The translations under genes were made by a program, and so were the position numbers. The notes under the pieces are model-generated. The model worked only from the letters and a program-made list of their open reading frames with translations, ran no database searches and was not told the DNA's origin. 64,000 bases of DNA from Typhlomys cinereus (taxonomy: Eukaryota > Chordata > Mammalia > Rodentia > Platacanthomyidae). The stretch covers positions 1,079,501 through 1,143,500 of the forward strand of contig JALPQD010000125.1 of the NCBI GenBank assembly GCA_023101885.1. The letters run 5' to 3'. Within the stretch, counting starts at the first letter, position 1, and each line of letters begins with the position of its first letter. Below, in pieces: positions 1 through 11,100 of this stretch.

Positions 1-120
1 GAGGCGTCCATGGTGGTTCCCGAATTCGTCCGTGGTTCTACACACACACACGCACACATACACACGCACACATACACACGCACACATGCATATACCCACA
101 ATTGAATAAAAAAAAAAAAG
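1..120 (+). mobile_element. 3' end of a young B2-superfamily SINE (cut by window edge)
   Basis: The first 44 bases match the 3' body of the full-length minus-strand SINE at 19954-20245 with only three differences, all transitions. A CA/CG-rich alternating tract (about 38-102) and an A-run (108-119) follow, which is the tail order expected for a SINE on the + strand. The tRNA-like head lies outside the window. The few differences suggest a recent insertion. Confidence 0.75.
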
Positions 121-2204
121 AATTGTTCTACTGGAGAGATGGGAAGGTGGCTTAGTGGTTAAAACACCTGCTGAGCAAACAAACGGAGCAGAGAAAATGT
201 AACTACAACTTGGTCGTCTTGAGAGCCTGGGATGATGAGATTAGGAGAAAGTGTATCTACCTTCCTCGTGCATTCATCATTCATTCATTTAGCGGTCTTT
301 CTGTTGCTTGGGGGGATCTTGAACAGGAAAGTCCACGTGAGGGTTCTAGAGCTGAGGTCTAGGGAGAAAGGCACATGAGTGACATGGGATAGGGTGAAGA
401 TCTCAGGAACTACAGTACTGTGGGACAGTTATCATTATCCTCATCAGGAGACAAAAGAGCACCTTGGAGGCTGGTAAACTGTAGGAATCCCTCCTCAACT
501 CCAACAATTCACTCTTAGTTAAAGCGCATAGTTTCACCTGGTGCTCTTCAGCCTCGATATCATGCTGTGGCAGGCTGAGTGCGACACAGGGAGATGAGGA
601 AGCTCTTAACAAGGCACCACAATTAGATACTTTGATATTGCACTGGAGCTCATTCCTAAGTCAGGGACCTCTGCTGGCAACGTCATTCCCTGGGAGTCAC
701 CATTCCCTGCTTCTGTTTTCTGCAGTGGGGACACAAAATGAGGCCCAAGAGCCACAGATGACGCTCACGTTTCAGGACTTTTTATACTCTTCTGCTATGT
801 TCAGCCTTTGGGGCTCATGTAGCACAGCCATGCTAATCATAGGTTTCAGACTCCTGGGTGAGTATTCACCCAGAATGATCCTCCCAGAGAGGGAGGGAAG
901 GGGTGGAGGCCAATGGATTGGGTGGAGCCAAGCTTTTACAGGATGGGATGTGCAAGTCTGAAGTCACCTGGCCAGGGCCGAGGGACGGGGTGGAGAAACT
1001 CTTAACAAAGAGAGTGGACCAATGAGCCACCTGTGTCCTTTTACAAGGATGAACTTGGGTTGAACTCCCAGCATGAGTTTTATCCTGATTTTCATGCGTC
1101 CTTGGGAACCTAGGGAAGGAGGAAAAAAAAATCTGTCATTACATCTAGATCAATTCCACATTTTCACTCACCATCTTCCAATGCCAGCAGCAACTTGTAA
1201 AGCTAAAAGCAACTCCAACTTAGAAGGGAATTGGGTTCATGTATCCAGACTCCTTTGAAAACATGGCAGTTTCTGAGGAGGCTGATATCTAGAGTGAATA
1301 TACCAAGACCATATTCATGTTAATTAAGTCTTCCCAAGAGCCCTTTTATAGGAGCCTATAAGTGCCTTCTAAATGACATTCACCTGGAATAACTGACTGG
1401 AAATATCTCCATGATCAATGTCACTGGGCACTACCAAGATAACTAATGCATTTTGTGAAATATCAGCTACAAATTATTGGAGCTGTTGTGAGATTATCTT
1501 CACACACACTCAGAAGTATATTAAAGAGGTCCTTGTAAGCAATAGTTGGCACTAATAAAATAGGAAAAGAAACCACCTGGAAAGGATGGGCTACTTGCTC
1601 TTAACCAAAAGACCAAGAAGGTATAAGAAGAGAAATCAGAAGCCCCAAATGAGTCAGACTGGAATGAGTTAGCACAGTGGCTAAGACTGTAGTTAATATC
1701 ATGTCCATACAACAAAACAATAGTAAGTTGTTTCCTCTTGGGGGTTATGGTCTCCTAGGCTACAGGTTTTTGCCTGGCTAACAATATCAGGGATGTCTTC
1801 CCTGATATTGAAAAGAGGACTTTAAATCCAATCAGAGAGTAGTTGGTGACCCACATAAAATTCATGTCACTATTGCACTAAGTTTACCAGACTTACTGTT
1901 ATTATAGCTCAAGGACATCACAACTGGGCAAGCCTGTTCATTGAGTTTCTCCCCTAAGAAGCCTGCATTACATTTTCTGTTTGGACAGCAAGGAAGGATC
2001 AGTTCTAGCTTGTTTTCTCCATGTCCTATGACAAACAGTTATGATGTCTTCTGTGATAGAGTCTGACCATAAGGTTCTAGTGGGCAGCCAAGAGCAATGG
2101 GCAACTCAAACTGCCATTTAAACACCTATCATTATACCCATAGATTAGAGCAGTTTTCAGCCCTCAACTAAGCAGTGGTGTCCTTTTACAATGAAAGGAA
2201 TTTA
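121..2204. other. Non-coding, mostly unique sequence
   Basis: No gene or clear repeat is recognised. A weak SINE-head-like stretch may lie at about 133-180 but is too short to call. A perfect hairpin lies at 1782-1810. ORFs of 60-110 codons here have no domain, no Kozak support and no splice context that I can defend. Confidence 0.5.
1782..1810. repeat. Perfect inverted repeat, 12-bp arms, 5-bp loop
   Basis: The left arm CAATATCAGGGA and the right arm TCCCTGATATTG are exact reverse complements around TGTCT. No T-run or other terminator context follows, so a transcriptional role is not implied. Confidence 0.85.
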
Positions 2205-2830
2205 ATACAAAGACTCACAACTGGCAGATGGCAGAGAATAAGACTGTGGATTACTCAGACCAACTATCCAACTACACGGATAGCTAACCCACCCTCTGTG
2301 CCCACACGAACTCAAGGAATATCACAGAAAAAAGAGTAGTGAGAATTAAAAGCCAGAGGGTGGGGAGAGGTGCTGCCAGATAGTGTCTTCTGCATAAGAC
2401 AAGATTGCTGCTCCTATGACCTTACTTTCACAAAACCTGCACAAGATCTGACCTATCAACATTTAGCTATGGAAGGGGTAAGATCGCAAGAGGCCCCACA
2501 CCTCCCTGAGAGACTGTTGTGAGTTAATGCTCACTGTAGGAAAGGGAGCTGCTTTTCTTCCTGGTACACCATTGTTGTATCATTCGCACTTCTGAAAGTG
2601 CTCAAGTGCAGGCCAGCACAGGTAATCCAGATTGGGTTGGGCCACACATGCAAAAAGACATGAACATAAGAGGAAGAGTGATTAGGGAAAAAAAGATTTT
2701 TCAATAAGAAAATGAAGGGGGGTGGGATCAGATAATATAGGGCAAAAGGTACATGAATTCATCGTATTCATGTATGAAGCTACCAAAAATAAAAATGTTG
2801 ATGTAAGAATAATAGAAATAAACTTCTAGC
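2205..2830 (+). mobile_element. L1 (LINE-1) 3' UTR fragment, rodent type
   Basis: The segment follows the order of the rodent Lx-type L1 3' UTR. It starts with a 'gactcacaactgg' block, then a 'ctgcacaagatctgacc' block, then 'gaggccccacacctccctga', then an 'aagacatgaacataagagg' block. It ends in the purine-rich stretch and 'tattcatgtatgaagc', the usual pre-poly(A) sequence. Sister copies in this window (9961-10280, 55085-55290) share the same terminal blocks. It has no ORF2 and is therefore 5'-truncated. Confidence 0.7.
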
Positions 2831-2914
2831 GTTCAAAAAAAAGTGAGAGGGATTACAAAGAGGAAACCTGAGTTCAAGTCCAACTAGGTTATTTAACTAG
2901 TTTTTGTTTGTTTT

Positions 2915-3075
2915 TAATATATTATTTATGTGACAGAAAAGAGAAAGAAAGCAAGTGTATCCTGAAGTAAGAGGACTTTTTAAAGTCTCTCCTTGTGCTA
3001 TGTGGGCGCAGGGGATCAAACTCAAATCTCTGTTTGTGCACAGAGGGCCTTTACCTGTTGAGTCCCCTTTGTGAC
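2915..3075 (-). mobile_element. B3-like (B2 superfamily) SINE, degenerate
   Basis: Read on the minus strand, a tRNA-like box B (gagtttgatcccc) follows a head ending 'aacaggtaaaggccc', and the + strand carries 'gtgggcgcaggggatcaaactc', typical of antisense B3 elements. The 3' A-rich end on the minus strand corresponds to the T/A-rich start at about 2905. It is clearly diverged. Confidence 0.5.
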
Positions 3076-3173
3076 CCTTGAGTAGCTTCTGAATCGCAGC
3101 TCCACAGGTCTGTGTTGACTGCATTAGCAGCCCTTTCCTACAGGATTCTTAAAGAGCTTTAAGAATCTGAGGT

Positions 3174-3280
3174 GGGGGCTGGAGAGATGGCTCAGGGGTT
3201 GTGACTCTGTCTCACAAGCAGAAGGTTCTGAGTTTGGATCCCAGGTCCCACGTTAAAAAAACAAAACCAAAAATAAAAAA
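3174..3280 (+). mobile_element. B2-superfamily SINE, short form, with target-site duplication
   Basis: A tRNA-like head (ggctggagagatggctcagg, box A region; gagtttggatccc, box B) is followed by 'cccacgtt' and an A-rich tail, with none of the usual ~150-bp body. It is flanked by AAGAATCTGA at 3161-3170 and again at 3281-3290; similarity continues for about 5 more bases with one mismatch. That is a target duplication and shows insertion by retroposition. Confidence 0.85.
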
Positions 3281-3290
3281 AAGAATCTGA

Positions 3291-3490
3291 AGTGGTTCTT
3301 TGCATTGTAGAAAACGTGAAGTAAACGATCCAGGGAGATCTTGCAGCAGCAGGAGAGATGGGTACAGAGCAGGCAGAACCAGAGGATGCAACTGGTAACA
3401 AATGAACCGAAGTGGGCAAAAAGAAGACCAGGTAGCAACCAGACAGAGTTTAAGTTCTGGGGATCATCACCCTCCCCTCCCCAACATAAT
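3291..3490. other. Unique non-coding sequence
   Basis: Spacer between a SINE and a DNA transposon remnant; no recognisable feature. Confidence 0.4.
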
Positions 3491-3494
3491 TCTG

Positions 3495-3703
3495 AAATTC
3501 AACTCTGGCTGTATATTAGAATCTACTTAAGTTATCTTTAAAGGACTTAGAAATAATTTTGCTTTGTGTTTTTAATACCCTTGCTTAGGCCTCATGCCAC
3601 ACATTTAATTGGTCTGGGATGGAGCCAAAGCGTCAATTTTATTATTTTTTTTTAATTTCTCAAGTGGTGCTCATGTGCATCCAGAGTTGAAAACCACTGC
3701 TTT
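3495..3703. mobile_element. MER5-type non-autonomous hAT (Charlie) DNA transposon
   Basis: The left end (CAACTCTGGCTGTATATTA) and the reverse complement of the right end (CAACTCTGGATGCACATGA) are imperfect terminal inverted repeats. The right end carries the typical 'gttgaaaaccactg' terminus, and an internal 'taattggtctgggatggagcc' block fits this short, ancient mammalian family. MER5A versus a close relative cannot be settled by eye. Confidence 0.7.
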
Positions 3704-4030
3704 CAATAATGCACATCTGGATGGCCTAGGATCCTACACAGAAGTCTGAAGACACCAGGGCAGAAAAGTGTCTAGAATGGTTCTTGTGCCCATGTTCTGA
3801 GTAACCAGACCAAGTGGGCATTGCTGTTTCCCAGTGAGACAGACTGCCTGGGTAGAACAGTTCCTTTGAACTTGGTGGTATCCACAACACGGGGACACAC
3901 AGCTGAATGTGAGGCCACCCTGGGAGGGGATGGCAGACCCTTACGCATAGTATAATGATATGCATTAGGAGGCACAGATGTACAGAGACAGAACTGCCCT
4001 GGAGAAATGTCCAGGAAAGACCCCGAGGTC
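3704..4030. other. Unique non-coding sequence
   Basis: Nothing recognisable. ORFs on the minus strand at about 3726-3975 are short and have no recognisable domain. Confidence 0.4.
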
Positions 4031-4626
4031 AGCAGTGCAGGAGTATTGTGGGGGCTCTTTTCCTCTGGGTAGGCATCTTGACCTGTGCCCCAGTCTCAGT
4101 AAGTAAACCACTCATTATTCTCAGGAAGTTCCTGAGAACAGCTAGCTAGGGGGCGGAGCTTCCCCAGGATGTGGGAAAAGAGTAAACCACAGATGGGGGA
4201 GGAGACTCTCCTGACAGCCAAGCCAGCCAGAGCGGTCTGTAGGAGACTCGCACCCCAAAGCAATGCGGAAGCGTGAAAGAGACTGCTTAACAGAGTCTCT
4301 GGAAGAGGCCAGCCAAGCAGGGCAGTTCGAAGAGGCCCAGGAGCCTGGAAGAGACTCTCCTAGCGAGTCCTGCAGCATGGAACCCCTGGGGTGCAGCTTC
4401 TTCATGAGTTTCACCCATGCTGGGGGATGGAGGCTTTCTGGCAATGTAGTTGCTCTTGAATTGTCCCTGCTCTGGTGAGTAACCCTCCCCATCTCTTGTA
4501 AGTAATCCCAGCAAACTTGTGTTGGTTTGCCATTACTGTGCTCTGTTGTAGACCTCCTATCTGTGGTGGGAAGACCATTGTGTACGGTCTCCCCAGGAAA
4601 AGTAGTCATACAACAGGGGAATAAAC
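4031..4626. mobile_element. LTR-like remnant (family not identified)
   Basis: This block is visibly GC-richer than its surroundings. It contains an internal imperfect duplication: 'gagactctcctgacagcc' near 4202 and 'gagactctcctagcgagtcc' near 4352, each beside 'gccagcca'-type words. 'ggtgagtaaccctcccc...tgtaagtaatccc' near 4472 resembles the polyadenylation region of some rodent LTRs. AATAAA occurs near 4620. No flanking duplication was found, and open frames on both strands across it (up to 155 codons) have no retroviral or host domain. The call is an inference. Confidence 0.35.
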
Positions 4627-5950
4627 TGAGCAGGATGTGAACAGGAAGCTAGGCGCAAGATCTGGGCACTCAAGGGAAGTGGCAGAGGCGCCACGTAAGA
4701 CAGAGACCCCTGCAGGTGAGTAGAAGAGTGAAGGAAAAGCAGGTGGGTGGTGCAGGTGAACAGAGAGACCCTGCTTCAGGCCGGTGGGTGGCTGTGCCTG
4801 CACTCGGCGCCCTGAAGGGGCTCCTGCAGCCAGAGTTATTAGGAGGCAATCTGCCTCTCCGAAGTGAAAGCACACAATCATTCTTCCCTGTTTTTCCCTG
4901 GCCTTTGGAGTACCTGCTCTGACAAGCAGAATGATTTAGTGGAATTTAATGGACCTTTCGCCTTTGGAATGGCCTCAATCGTCTCTGCCTCTTAGCTTCT
5001 TTGCTCCGGCGGCTCGGCCACCTGGTTCTCCGGACCCTGACCCGTCAGGTCCTTCTGATCCCTTCTGCTTTGACTTCCTTCCCTGATGAACTGGCGTTGC
5101 CACAGATAGGAAGTTGCAAAGGCTCAGTAAATCGGAATTTGCATAAACTTCCAGAAAGAGGCCCGGGATTGTGCCAAAGTGTCAGGACGGTTGTGCATTT
5201 TGTTATGTCGCTGGGATGTTGGGCAGGACATCTGCCGGAAAAGCAATTCACTTAGTTTTGTTTAGTTTGGAACTTTTGGTAAGGTCTGTAATTTGCTTAG
5301 AGTCCTGGCTCAGAGTTCCCCCAAGGAACCTGGCAGTAGCTATCACATAATGCATGGGCAAGAAGGGCCGTGCCAGCAGTCTGAGAAACAGTACAAAGTT
5401 CCTCTCATTCATAGGTACACACATATGTACCTTATTTATCTTCACGTGCTGTAAATATACATTGAATGTATATTCATGTACACATTCTATGAGTGTGTTA
5501 GCAATAGTTAATAGCATTGCTTCACAAGCCCGGCCATGTCTACCGTCTGAAATCTTCTCTGACAAGCTTTGAACCCTCTCCATGGGGTAAATTTCCATGT
5601 GCAAGCACTTAGCCTAATTTAAATCCAGTCCAAAGCATGAGCTACCAGTATTGTCTTTTCATAGTCGCTTTGATTGTTATTGATTTGTATGTTTGCAAAA
5701 TACCAGGCAAGGACCTCCTGCCTGTTTCACTGCTGACCATTTACTGTTGGGCTTCCAGCTCATTCTTGGCTCTTCAGCTATTCTACAGATGGCTCCACCT
5801 TCTGCCCCACAGAGGTCTCTACTCATATAGTGAAATGAATTGTCAATAATAAAATAAACTGGTAGTAACCAGCAATTAAAAATCAATTATTCAAAAAATA
5901 TTTAATATGAAAAGACATTTGAAGCTTTATTCAGGAGAGAAGGGAAATAA
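4627..5950. other. Unique non-coding sequence, possible conserved element at 4900-5260
   Basis: No repeat is recognised. The part at about 4900-5260 keeps several CpGs, includes a POU-type octamer ATTTGCAT at 5137-5144, and lacks low-complexity sequence, so it is a weak candidate for an old regulatory element. An imperfect-length palindrome with 10-bp perfect arms lies at 5454-5474. Confidence 0.3.
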
Positions 5951-5954
5951 AATG

Positions 5955-6175
5955 TTTTTATTCTCTCTTCCACACATACATACACAAACACTACACATTC
6001 AGCACACATACATTCAAACACATATATACATATGTGCATATACACACATTTACATATGTACATATGCATATATACACATGCACACACATTTATACAGGTA
6101 CATGCATATACATACATATACATTCATACACTGCACATATATGCATAAACACATGCATGTATTCATATATATACA
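5955..6175. repeat. CA/TA-rich alternating low-complexity tract
   Basis: More than 200 bases of interrupted CACA, CATA and TATA units, that is, a decayed CA/CATA microsatellite. Open frames on both strands here encode only Ile/His/Tyr/Met-biased or Cys/Val/Tyr-biased repeats and are artefacts. Confidence 0.85.
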
Positions 6176-6180
6176 TTAGA

Positions 6181-7285
6181 ATCAAATAAAGAAATCCAAG
6201 GAAAAAATTCCTGCCTGAGATTTGACTGAAGTACTGACCAACAATCCTTCTACACTGTTCTTTGATGTCTCATTTCCTCCATGATGACTGGATTTAGATT
6301 CTTGGGTTTTTAGTAGGCATCTGAGAATTCTTAGTTATCTTTTGGTCCTCAAGTAACTGGTGCCGGCAGAGGGAGAAAAAAAAGAAAGAAAAAAAAGAAA
6401 CCACAGTGGTAGTCCTGCTGTGGAGGAAGCTTGCTATCTTAATGATGAATGGAGTTCAAATTTCACAGACCACATTAAATCCACTAGCCAGTTGGTCATA
6501 ATCATCAGTAACTCTTTCTCGCAGCATCATGATTTGTGTGGTCCCTGTGAAGAAGATAAAGTTCAAAACTCACTTAAACCACTACTTAGGGCTGAATAAA
6601 AGCAATCTAATGCAGGTCTTTCCCCCTAACCTAGAAGGATAACTCTGCTGCTCTGAGAGCCAGAGACACAGCAGGTGAGCTTTGTAAACAGCCAAGAAGC
6701 TGTGAAAATAAAGAATAGCAGGATTTAGGAATATGTGACAATAAAATCTCCCTTTTCCAGTAAATTGTGTAGAAACAATCCTGTATCTGACTTCTAAAGC
6801 TGTTGCAATTTGTTTAAGTATAATTTAAAGCATAGATTCAAGCGTGAGGAAAGAAGTCACTTCTTGGGAAGAGAGCTGGAGGCAGGCTACTATGTCAAAA
6901 TGAAAGTGCTCATCACATTAATGACAATTAATTAATTAACACCTGCAGCTCCCAGGCCAGCAGATCAGTAATGGAGCAAGGGATTTGTGCTGGGAAATTC
7001 TTCTGTTGCCATGGGGCCATGAACTGTGTAGACATGTTAGGAACAAGAGACTTTACATAAATGCAATTTGTCAAACAATACATAGCAAAGACGAAGATGA
7101 TTCACCGAGGAGAGGAAGGTAGGTGATAAAGGGTTCAAGGAGGGAGTTGTTTGGGTTCCAATTACAAGTACCCCAAACAACTATCAAACAAAAACAAAAT
7201 CATTAAGAGACAAGCAAGAAAACAAAATGTAGGCTTCTTCCTTCTAAATAAGGAAAGATTGAACAGCCACTCCCCTACCACATCA
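6181..7285. other. Unique non-coding sequence, possible regulatory island 6720-7060
   Basis: No repeat is recognised. At 6927-6939 the sequence is ATTAATTAATTAA, directly followed by an E-box CACCTG (6940-6945): stacked homeodomain-core plus bHLH-type motif. This is suggestive only; such motifs are common in AT-rich DNA. Confidence 0.3.
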
Positions 7286-7290
7286 CCCAC

Positions 7291-7305
7291 CACAACACAA
7301 ACACA

Positions 7306-7352
<47 letters not shown>
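7291..7352. repeat. (CA)n microsatellite
   Basis: A run of CA dinucleotides with one TA interruption near 7311. It explains the Thr-His and Val-Cys repeat open frames on either strand. Confidence 0.95.
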
Positions 7353-7353
<1 letters not shown>

Positions 7354-7976
7354 TGCAAGTCTGAAACCCTCAAAATGAGCTCTCACTCTACCCTAGAAAT
7401 AATTTGAATCCTGCAGAAAGCTCTATTATAAATTTTCTACTTAAAAGGAAGTGCAAGCTTACATTTTTAAACATTTTCTCCAAACCCAGTTTTTTTTAGG
7501 TTTTTATATATGATCTCCTATGTGTCTCAAAACTTTAAACAAGTAAATATTTGAATTTCTAATTTTTCTTTTCATATTGAATAGCGTGTATAGCATTGTT
7601 TGCATAGATTTATGAAAGCCAAAGACTTAAGATATGCAATTCAAAGTTATTAAAAATCACTCTATTTGATGACTCAGCTCTTTTTTGATGACCCCGGGGA
7701 ATGAAACTAACAGAGAAAGAATAAACTTTTTAAAAAGAAGCTCCAGTAACTTTCTCCGTTATGTTGCTCCAGAGTTTAAGGTTTATCAGCTTTATTAGTT
7801 CCTAAAACTAAGAGAACAAATTCTAATTTCAATGTAAGGACTTTTGTTTTTATTCTTTTTCCCCTTTTTGTGTATTCTGTTTAATGCATAGGTCACCATG
7901 CTTGAAAAACATTTGACAAAAATACCTTTTTTCCCAATACCTGTTCATAGACAGACATTATTTTTTTTTGCATGAT
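7353..7976. other. AT-rich unique sequence
   Basis: Nothing recognisable beyond AT richness. Confidence 0.4.
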
Positions 7977-7979
7977 TGC

Positions 7980-8243
7980 CAGTATGTGTGTGTGTGTGTG
8001 TGTTTGGGTGTAGAAGACTTTTTACTTGAGTGTATATACCTGTGAAGGCCCAAGGGCAACACTAAGAATCATTCTCCTTACTGCTTTGCTCTGGGATTTC
8101 CGAGGCCCCACCCTCCAACACCGGAAGTGCAGGCGTCCATCATTTCCATCTGCCATTTTCACGTGAGATCTGGGGAACCTGAATTCAGGTCCTTTTGCTT
8201 ATGAGGCAAAGACTTTAATCCTGAGCCATCGCTCCAGCCTTAG
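7980..8243 (-). mobile_element. B2-superfamily SINE, full length, minus strand
   Basis: On the + strand it starts with a TG run (7985-8003), the complement of the CA-rich tail, and ends with 'gagccatcgctccagcc', the complement of the box-A head. Between them are the box B region and the body words shared with 25814-26071 and 35738-36044 ('cttactgctttgctctgg'). Confidence 0.85.
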
Positions 8244-9136
8244 ATGGACATTATTAATGAATTATGCTATTCTTTTTCTAGTGAGCTTATAAAAGCCACA
8301 TATAATTCTTCGTGCATTGCCACAAGATCCCACTAGACTTGATTGGAATTAGCATATTAAATGAACCCTATTTTATGTCTTAGGGCCAGCATCTCAGTTG
8401 TTAAAATTTATAAATGCCAAGATAGGATGAGACTCTTGCCAACATAATATTTTTCCATAACTCACAGATACAAGAAAATAGAAAAAAATAAAAGAGCAGC
8501 ACTCATAAACTAAATCTATTTTGTCGCTGTTCACTGAACTGATTTGTTCTTATGTCTGTTGCTATTTAAGTACAACATAATAGAGGTTATTATTTAGGCT
8601 TTGCCATAACTATTTCTATTTGTTTCATTAGTGTATATAAATACTTTGGGGAGGGAGGGTTTTTAAGATGAAAAGATGGTTTTTAATTATTCTGGCTTTC
8701 TTTGCTCGCTTGGAGTTGATGTTTCATAATTAACGCATATTAGAATCAAATGCAGCCGTGAATTTTACGCTCACTGGAGTATACAAATTTTTAACTTCTC
8801 TCGATGGGCCGTGTGCACAGTAGCATTTCACAGTGGCCTCTCAACACTCGGGTTAGGGTAGTGGAAACATCATGTTAATGTGCTGACCTATTCCTCCTAC
8901 ACCATTGCCAGTATTAGGTCAACTTTTTTCAGAGTTTACAAAATAAATGTCACATTTTCTTATGAAAATATCCATAGTAGAATGTCATGTTAGTGACTAA
9001 AAAGTCAGATAAAACCTGACTGATCAGCAGGTATAACATAAGGGACTAGAATTCCAATGAAAGGGACTAGAATCCCAATGAAAGAGGCAGAGACCTGTGT
9101 TTTGATTTTGTAAAAACATTATCTGGGGCCATTTTG
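8244..9136. other. Unique non-coding sequence with a 21-bp tandem duplication
   Basis: No repeat family is recognised. The stretch at about 8690-8900 is free of low-complexity sequence. A 21-bp unit is repeated head-to-tail at 9040-9060 and 9061-9081 with one mismatch. Confidence 0.35.
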
Positions 9137-9140
9137 TGGT

Positions 9141-9690
9141 TGTTATGGTTAGATTCAAGTGTCAACTTGACAGTTGCAGGCTGTTAGGGGCACAGCTGGG
9201 GAGAATCAGTGGTTGGAGCAGCCCCTTGAACAGGTCTTCAGGTACTTGCTTAATTGATGTGAAAAATCCCAGCCCAAAGTGGATGGTACTTTCTAGTGGT
9301 AGATGACATAATAGGAAGTGCAAGAAAGAACTTGCTCTTCCCGTGTCCTGAGTGGACTTGCTATTGAGTCCACCCTTCTAGCATCACTGCTTTCTCGAGT
9401 GTTGTTGCCTTCTTTGTTGCTGTTGCCACTACTACCTCTGTCTTTGGTGGATTCACAGCTTGGTCCTATCCATCTTGCTACTGTTCCTGCTGCCCTTGGA
9501 ACCTGGTCTCATAGGCCTTGCCACTGTTCATACCTGACATCAGAGAGCAATGTCTTCAACTCTCCAGCAAGAGAGAGACTCCAGACTTTCCTGGGATCCT
9601 TCAGCTTGTGAAACATTCCAGTCAAGAATGAAGCAAGTCTGGGTGGCTACTTTAAAGGACATTACTTTTGTTGTGAGTTGTTTTAATAAA

Positions 9691-9742
<52 letters not shown>

Positions 9743-9780
9743 AGTGATTCTGTTATTCCAAAGAACCCTGACTAAATATA
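9141..9780 (+). mobile_element. MLT2-like (ERVL) solo LTR containing a CA repeat
   Basis: The start 'tgttatggttagattcaag...tgtcaacttgac', the late microsatellite (CA run at about 9692-9739), and 'tctgttattcc' leading to the terminal 'gaaccctgactaa' reproduce the layout of MLT2-type ERVL LTRs. AATAAA lies just before the CA run (near 9685). No internal retroviral sequence adjoins it, so it appears as a solo LTR. The exact subfamily is uncertain. Confidence 0.6.
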
Positions 9781-9799
9781 GGGGTATTATACCTGAATG

Positions 9800-9960
9800 C
9801 CAATGGCTGTATATTTTATAAAGAACATGGATTTATTTAGTTTATGGCTTCTAGAAACTGGGAAGTCCAAGAGCATGTCTGGGCAGGGCCTTATTGAGGT
9901 GTCAGCACATGGTTATGATATCACATAGTGGGAGGCACTGGAAGGGGAAGAGCTCAAGAA
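9800..9960. mobile_element. Unidentified repeat-like fragment
   Basis: Words such as 'tggcttctagaaactgggaagtcc' and 'gagggccttatt'-like text occur in old mammalian interspersed repeats, but I cannot name the family. Confidence 0.25.
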
Positions 9961-10280
9961 GTTCCACGCCTCCCTGAGAGACTGAGGACTAATGCTGATA
10001 GAGGAGAAAAGGAAGATACTTTCCTAAATAGCATATGCACTGATCTATGATACTTGCTGGAGCATGAGCATGTCAGGCATATGACATCAAAGGAAAGCCA
10101 GATGAGGCACAGTGGGTCATACAAGTGAAAAGACTTGACAATAAGAGGGTGTCTGGCAGCGGATATGAAAGATTGCTAGACTAAAAGGAAGGAGGGTGGG
10201 ATTGGAGATTAAGGGGTGAAAATATCATAAATTCACTATATTCATGTATGCACCACTAAAAAATTGCATTAAAAAAGAAG
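9961..10280 (+). mobile_element. L1 3' UTR fragment, rodent type
   Basis: It carries 'cacgcctccctgagagactg', then 'ggcacagtgggtcata', then a purine-rich GGAAGG stretch and the terminal 'ctatattcatgtatgcacc', followed by an A-rich end near 10270. The order matches 2205-2830 and 55085-55290. Confidence 0.7.
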
Positions 10281-11018
10281 ACACCAGTGCATATGCTTGT
10301 GAGAAATTGACTTCATGACTTCTATTCCTAATTACTTCACAGAGGCTATGCCTTAAAATACCAGCAAAATATGTATTTGAGCATTGAATTTCTAACACAT
10401 GAACTCAGGTGTCACTTTCAAATATAAATAAATACAAAACACAGGCATAAGTCTGAAGCTGTATTTCATTGTTGTTTGGATTTTTGTTTTTGGGTGTTTC
10501 TTTCCCTGAAGTTAGTAATTTTGTTACTATTTATTGTTCATAGCATAGACAGTCTAACACGTCACCAGCCCATTTCCTCCTCTTCATGGATACACAGTCT
10601 ATCTTCCAGATGTGGAATATGAGTAGAAGTGGCATAGGCCACTTCCAAGATCTTCAAAACCCCTTCGGTGCCTACTTCATTTTCATTCCCCTTCTACCAG
10701 ATTGGCACACATAAAAACTATGAACTTGGAATTCAGGACTGAAGATGGCAAAGTCACAGGTTGGAGGGAGCCTGTATCCCTAAATTGCCACCAGTTAGGA
10801 ACATTCATTTGGTCTTTTCAGGATGGAAAGCAGCTACACATCACGTTTGGACCATTATAAAGTCCTATGTGTATTCTGCTGGGTGACTTTTCATAGTTCA
10901 CATTCCAGATTCTTATTCTAATCTTTTCAGTTCAGTTCAATTCAGTTCAGATTCTTATTCTTACTCAGACACATCAGGAAAAACAAAGGGGAGGTAAGGA
11001 TGTAGAGTAATATACCAA
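10281..11018. other. Unique non-coding sequence
   Basis: No element recognised. A short TTCAG/TTCAA tandem run lies near 10925-10950. Confidence 0.4.
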
Positions 11019-11019
11019 G

Positions 11020-11100
11020 GAAACCGAGGCAAGGAAAGATTAGATAACCTGCTCAGGGTCATACAGCAAAACCGGCAAGACCAGAATTCAGATGCAGTGG
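11020..11100 (-). mobile_element. MIR fragment
   Basis: The + strand 'aggaaaccgaggcaaggaaag...aacctgctcagggtcatacagc' matches the antisense core of mammal-wide MIR SINEs (the 'gaggaaactgaggc...ggtcacacagc' module). It is old and diverged. Confidence 0.6.

Noticed and set aside
3174..3280. tRNA-like sequence (box A and box B)
   Set aside because: It is a SINE head: A-rich tail, target duplication, and many sister copies; no cloverleaf with acceptor stem pairing was seen. The same holds for the other SINE and ID heads.
4142..4609. 155-codon open frame on the minus strand
   Set aside because: Lies in an LTR-like GC-richer block, overlaps equally open frames on the other strand, and shows no domain.
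5902..6179. Open frames rich in His-Thr-Tyr-Ile or Cys-Val-Tyr
   Set aside because: They are translations of a CA/CATA low-complexity tract.
7291..7352. CRISPR-like periodic repeat
   Set aside because: Simple CA dinucleotide microsatellite; no repeat/spacer structure anywhere in the window.
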